From NCBI GenBank assembly GCA_964554105.1, contig CAZKNF010000044.1, positions 1 through 30,641 of the forward strand: a DNA stretch of 30,641 nucleotides, given 5' to 3'. This DNA is from CAZKNF01 sp964554105. Its GTDB lineage: Bacteria; Bacteroidota; Rhodothermia; Rhodothermales; VXPQ01. Shown piece after piece: positions 28,973 to 30,641 of this stretch; position 1 is the stretch's first letter, and each line of letters opens with the position of its first letter. The position numbers and the translations under genes were made by a program. The notes under the pieces are model-generated. The model searched no databases, was not told where the DNA came from, and saw only the letters and a program-made list of their open reading frames with translations.

Positions 28973-30010
28973 CTATTCTTCAACCCGAGACTTCAGCGCG
29001 CTGTAACGAGCCAGAAGCGTGTCATAGTCGTCTTCTATCCTTTTGCGGCGCAATTCCGCCTCTTGAAGCCTTCGGCGAAGATCCATGCTTGGATCGTGAG
29101 AGGCAACTCGCTCGCGAAGTGCAATCGTTTCGCGCCGCATCTGCTTCAACTCGCGCCGATAGTTTCGTGCCAGGACGGCCGGCACCGCTGCTGTTGCGAC
29201 GAGGAGCATGAGGATAGCATAGGCAACGAACGGTGGAAGCGCCCCCGAACGTTCGCGCTGAGACGTCGCGGATATGTTCGCAACCGAGGCCGGAATGCGC
29301 AAAGCCTCCTCGCTCGCATGCCCAGCCGCCGCTCCGGCAGGTACAGAGGCTGCAAGATCGTCTCCACTTGGCAACGTCGCCGCGGCATCCTCAAAGAATG
29401 GTCCGGATGGTACGACATCGGCTGCGGGATCGGTTGATTCCTCCGTTACACCTACGGAATCCCGAGAAACCGGACGGTCCACTGCATCGCCCGACTGATC
29501 GCTCTTCCTACGGTCATTCGGCATGACGACGGTGACTCGCTGGCGGAAGAATGACGTGAGCACCTCGCTGCGAATCTCGCCGACGTCGATGGGGGCAACC
29601 GACATGACGCCCGAACTCACGACGTCATATTTGAGGGAATCTCGCTGTGCGCTATAGCTCCAGTAAAGTGTGGAGTCCGGAGCAAGTGCATAGATGAAGT
29701 AGAGAAGCCCCGAGGATTGGGTTCTATCGTAGCTGCGCTTCGACCGACCATCCGATCCCAGTCGGTCCCTGCCCGACCAAGCGGCACGGTCGCGCGGAAA
29801 GCCGGACGTCGGCAAAAACTCGGGTTGATGACGGCCGTCTCGCTGTACACGAGCCTCCTTTGTCAGCACGACGAACTCGGTGCCTTCAGGGAGGAACTGT
29901 CCCTGGTACGAAGCACTGAGGGTTACTGTGTCCTGCGCGAATGCGGGGTTCAGCAGCGTCACGACCGACCACACGCATACGGCCACGAAAGACGTTGTAC
30001 GTCTCGTCAT
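28973..30010 (-). CDS. Bitopic membrane protein with extracytoplasmic N-domain and cytoplasmic coiled coil
   Basis: 345 residues from ATG 30010. The frame extends to 30094, but the signal peptide (MTRRTTSFVAVCVWSVVTLL, cleavage near NPAFAQ) fixes the start. Residues about 25-165 form a beta-rich extracytoplasmic domain with aromatic strands (LLYFIYALAPDSTLYWSYSA). A long Asp/Ser/Ala/Pro linker follows, then one membrane span (about 261-282) and a basic/acidic coiled coil to the end. I recognise no family. It is divergent from a Reg_prop sensor gene, so it may take part in signalling at the membrane, but that is only positional. Confidence 0.75.
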   Translation of the reverse strand: MTRRTTSFVAVCVWSVVTLLNPAFAQDTVTLSASYQGQFLPEGTEFVVLTKEARVQRDGRHQPEFLPTSGFPRDRAAWSGRDRLGSDGRSKRSYDRTQSSGLLYFIYALAPDSTLYWSYSAQRDSLKYDVVSSGVMSVAPIDVGEIRSEVLTSFFRQRVTVVMPNDRRKSDQSGDAVDRPVSRDSVGVTEESTDPAADVVPSGPFFEDAAATLPSGDDLAASVPAGAAAGHASEEALRIPASVANISATSQRERSGALPPFVAYAILMLLVATAAVPAVLARNYRRELKQMRRETIALRERVASHDPSMDLRRRLQEAELRRKRIEDDYDTLLARYSALKSRVEE

Positions 30011-30154
30011 AGCGGTACCTGAGAATTGATGTGCGATCGGCAGGATGATCGGCGGAGTGGTCGTAAGTAACGAAAGCTGCGAGTCATTCGCCATTCACTT
30101 GATGAAATCCCTCCTTGTGCCCAGCGCCGCGGACTACCCCAGCCCGCCGTTGTG

Positions 30155-30183
30155 TTGATCACGATGAAACTTTCGTGTAAACT
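30155..30183 (+). promoter_or_regulatory. Candidate promoter for the Reg_prop sensor gene
   Basis: TTGATC (30155-30160), 17 bp and TAAACT (30178-30183), each 4 of 6 to consensus, in the 245-bp divergent region. Weak on its own. Confidence 0.25.
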
Positions 30184-30255
30184 CAGGATTGATATTCGTT
30201 TAAGCGACTGGCCATCCGCCAGAGTCGCCCTTTAGAACCTGGCGTCGATCTGTAC

Positions 30256-30641
30256 ATGTCCTCCTTATACATGTCACATTCGTCCCGATCTGTGTTCGTT
30301 CGACTGGCGGCTCTTCTTCCCTGGGTCGCACTTCTTGCCGGTTCAGCACTCGCCCAGGAGCACGCCGAGCCGGATGTTCTGCCCGCTCCGGCCCACTTGA
30401 GGGGCTCGATCCAATTTGAGCAGCTTTCTTTAGCGGACGGTCTGTCACAGAGCAGTGTCTTCGACATCATGCAGGACAGCCGCGGATTCATGTGGTTCGC
30501 GACACAAGACGGCCTCAATCGCTATGATGGGCACGAGTTCAAGGTGTACAAACGGACACCGTTCGACTCGGCGTCATTCAACGCAAACTGGATCTGGAGC
30601 ATTTCCGAGGCACCGGACGGTTCTATCTGGACGGGCACCCA
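30256..30641 (+). CDS. Two-component regulator propeller (Reg_prop) sensor, 5' part
   Basis: The frame is open from ATG 30256 (or ATG 30271) to the window edge, 128 complete codons. A signal peptide (VRLAALLPWVALLAG, cleavage near SALAQ) is followed by FEQLSLADGLSQSSV and MQDSRGFMWFATQDGL. NRYDGHEFKVYK completes the first blade of the ligand-binding beta-propeller found in Bacteroidota-type sensors, and a second blade begins at WIWSISEAPDGSIWTGT. Full-length members usually continue with a Y_Y_Y domain, a membrane span and a histidine kinase (often hybrid) or another output domain. That part is outside the window. Confidence 0.88.
   Translation, partial: MSSLYMSHSSRSVFVRLAALLPWVALLAGSALAQEHAEPDVLPAPAHLRGSIQFEQLSLADGLSQSSVFDIMQDSRGFMWFATQDGLNRYDGHEFKVYKRTPFDSASFNANWIWSISEAPDGSIWTGT

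Noticed and set aside
1..30641. CRISPR arrays, tRNA or rRNA genes, transposases, phage genes
   Set aside because: No regularly spaced repeats, cloverleaf sequences, rRNA stretches or mobile-element proteins were found on either strand.

Overview
The window looks like chromosome of a free-living Gram-negative bacterium of the Bacteroidota/Rhodothermota (FCB) group, most likely Rhodothermota-like. This is inferred from gene content, not from a marker RNA. The signs are a single-chain Kgd/OdhA-type 2-oxoglutarate enzyme, an M23 peptidase with a tyrosine-rich cytoplasmic leader, an Omp85/TamA-type outer-membrane protein, HprK, short bS21 and Cys-less bL31, and a Reg_prop sensor. Shine-Dalgarno motifs are present but patchy. 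No rRNA, tRNA, CRISPR array, transposase or phage gene was seen.

Layout, left part (+ strand): the end of a MoxR AAA+ ATPase (1-668), hprK (757-1770), and a lower-GC SGNH-fold lipoprotein (2184-3407) bracketed by an exact 18-bp repeat of the hprK 3' end. A strong promoter follows, then an unlisted 32-codon membrane peptide (3767-3865) overlapping an M23 peptidase, a DUF2795 protein overlapping a TamA-like protein, a cyclic-nucleotide-binding-domain protein, an RlmD-type rRNA methyltransferase, an extended SDR, and the large kgd fusion (11177-14860).

Middle part: rpsU (-) is divergent from a tightly overlapping rdgB-dtd-amidohydrolase operon (+). Next come moaC behind a structured leader, then floA and a gene of unknown function.

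Right part (- strand, read right to left): uvrB, a HEPN-domain protein, rpmE with a clear terminator that abuts the deoA start, then a four-gene run. That run is pspA, a shortened PspA-like protein, a two-TM coiled-coil protein and a CNNM/CBS/CorC protein. At the right edge, a bitopic membrane protein (-) is divergent from the start of a Reg_prop two-component sensor (+).

The most unusual content is the membrane-stress neighbourhood at 19.0-24.3 kb, where FloA and PspA gene clusters face each other. Its second PspA-like gene matches only the C-terminal half of PspA. Next are the hprK 3'-end duplication around a probable pseudo-hydrolase lipoprotein, and the small membrane peptide translationally coupled to the M23 peptidase.
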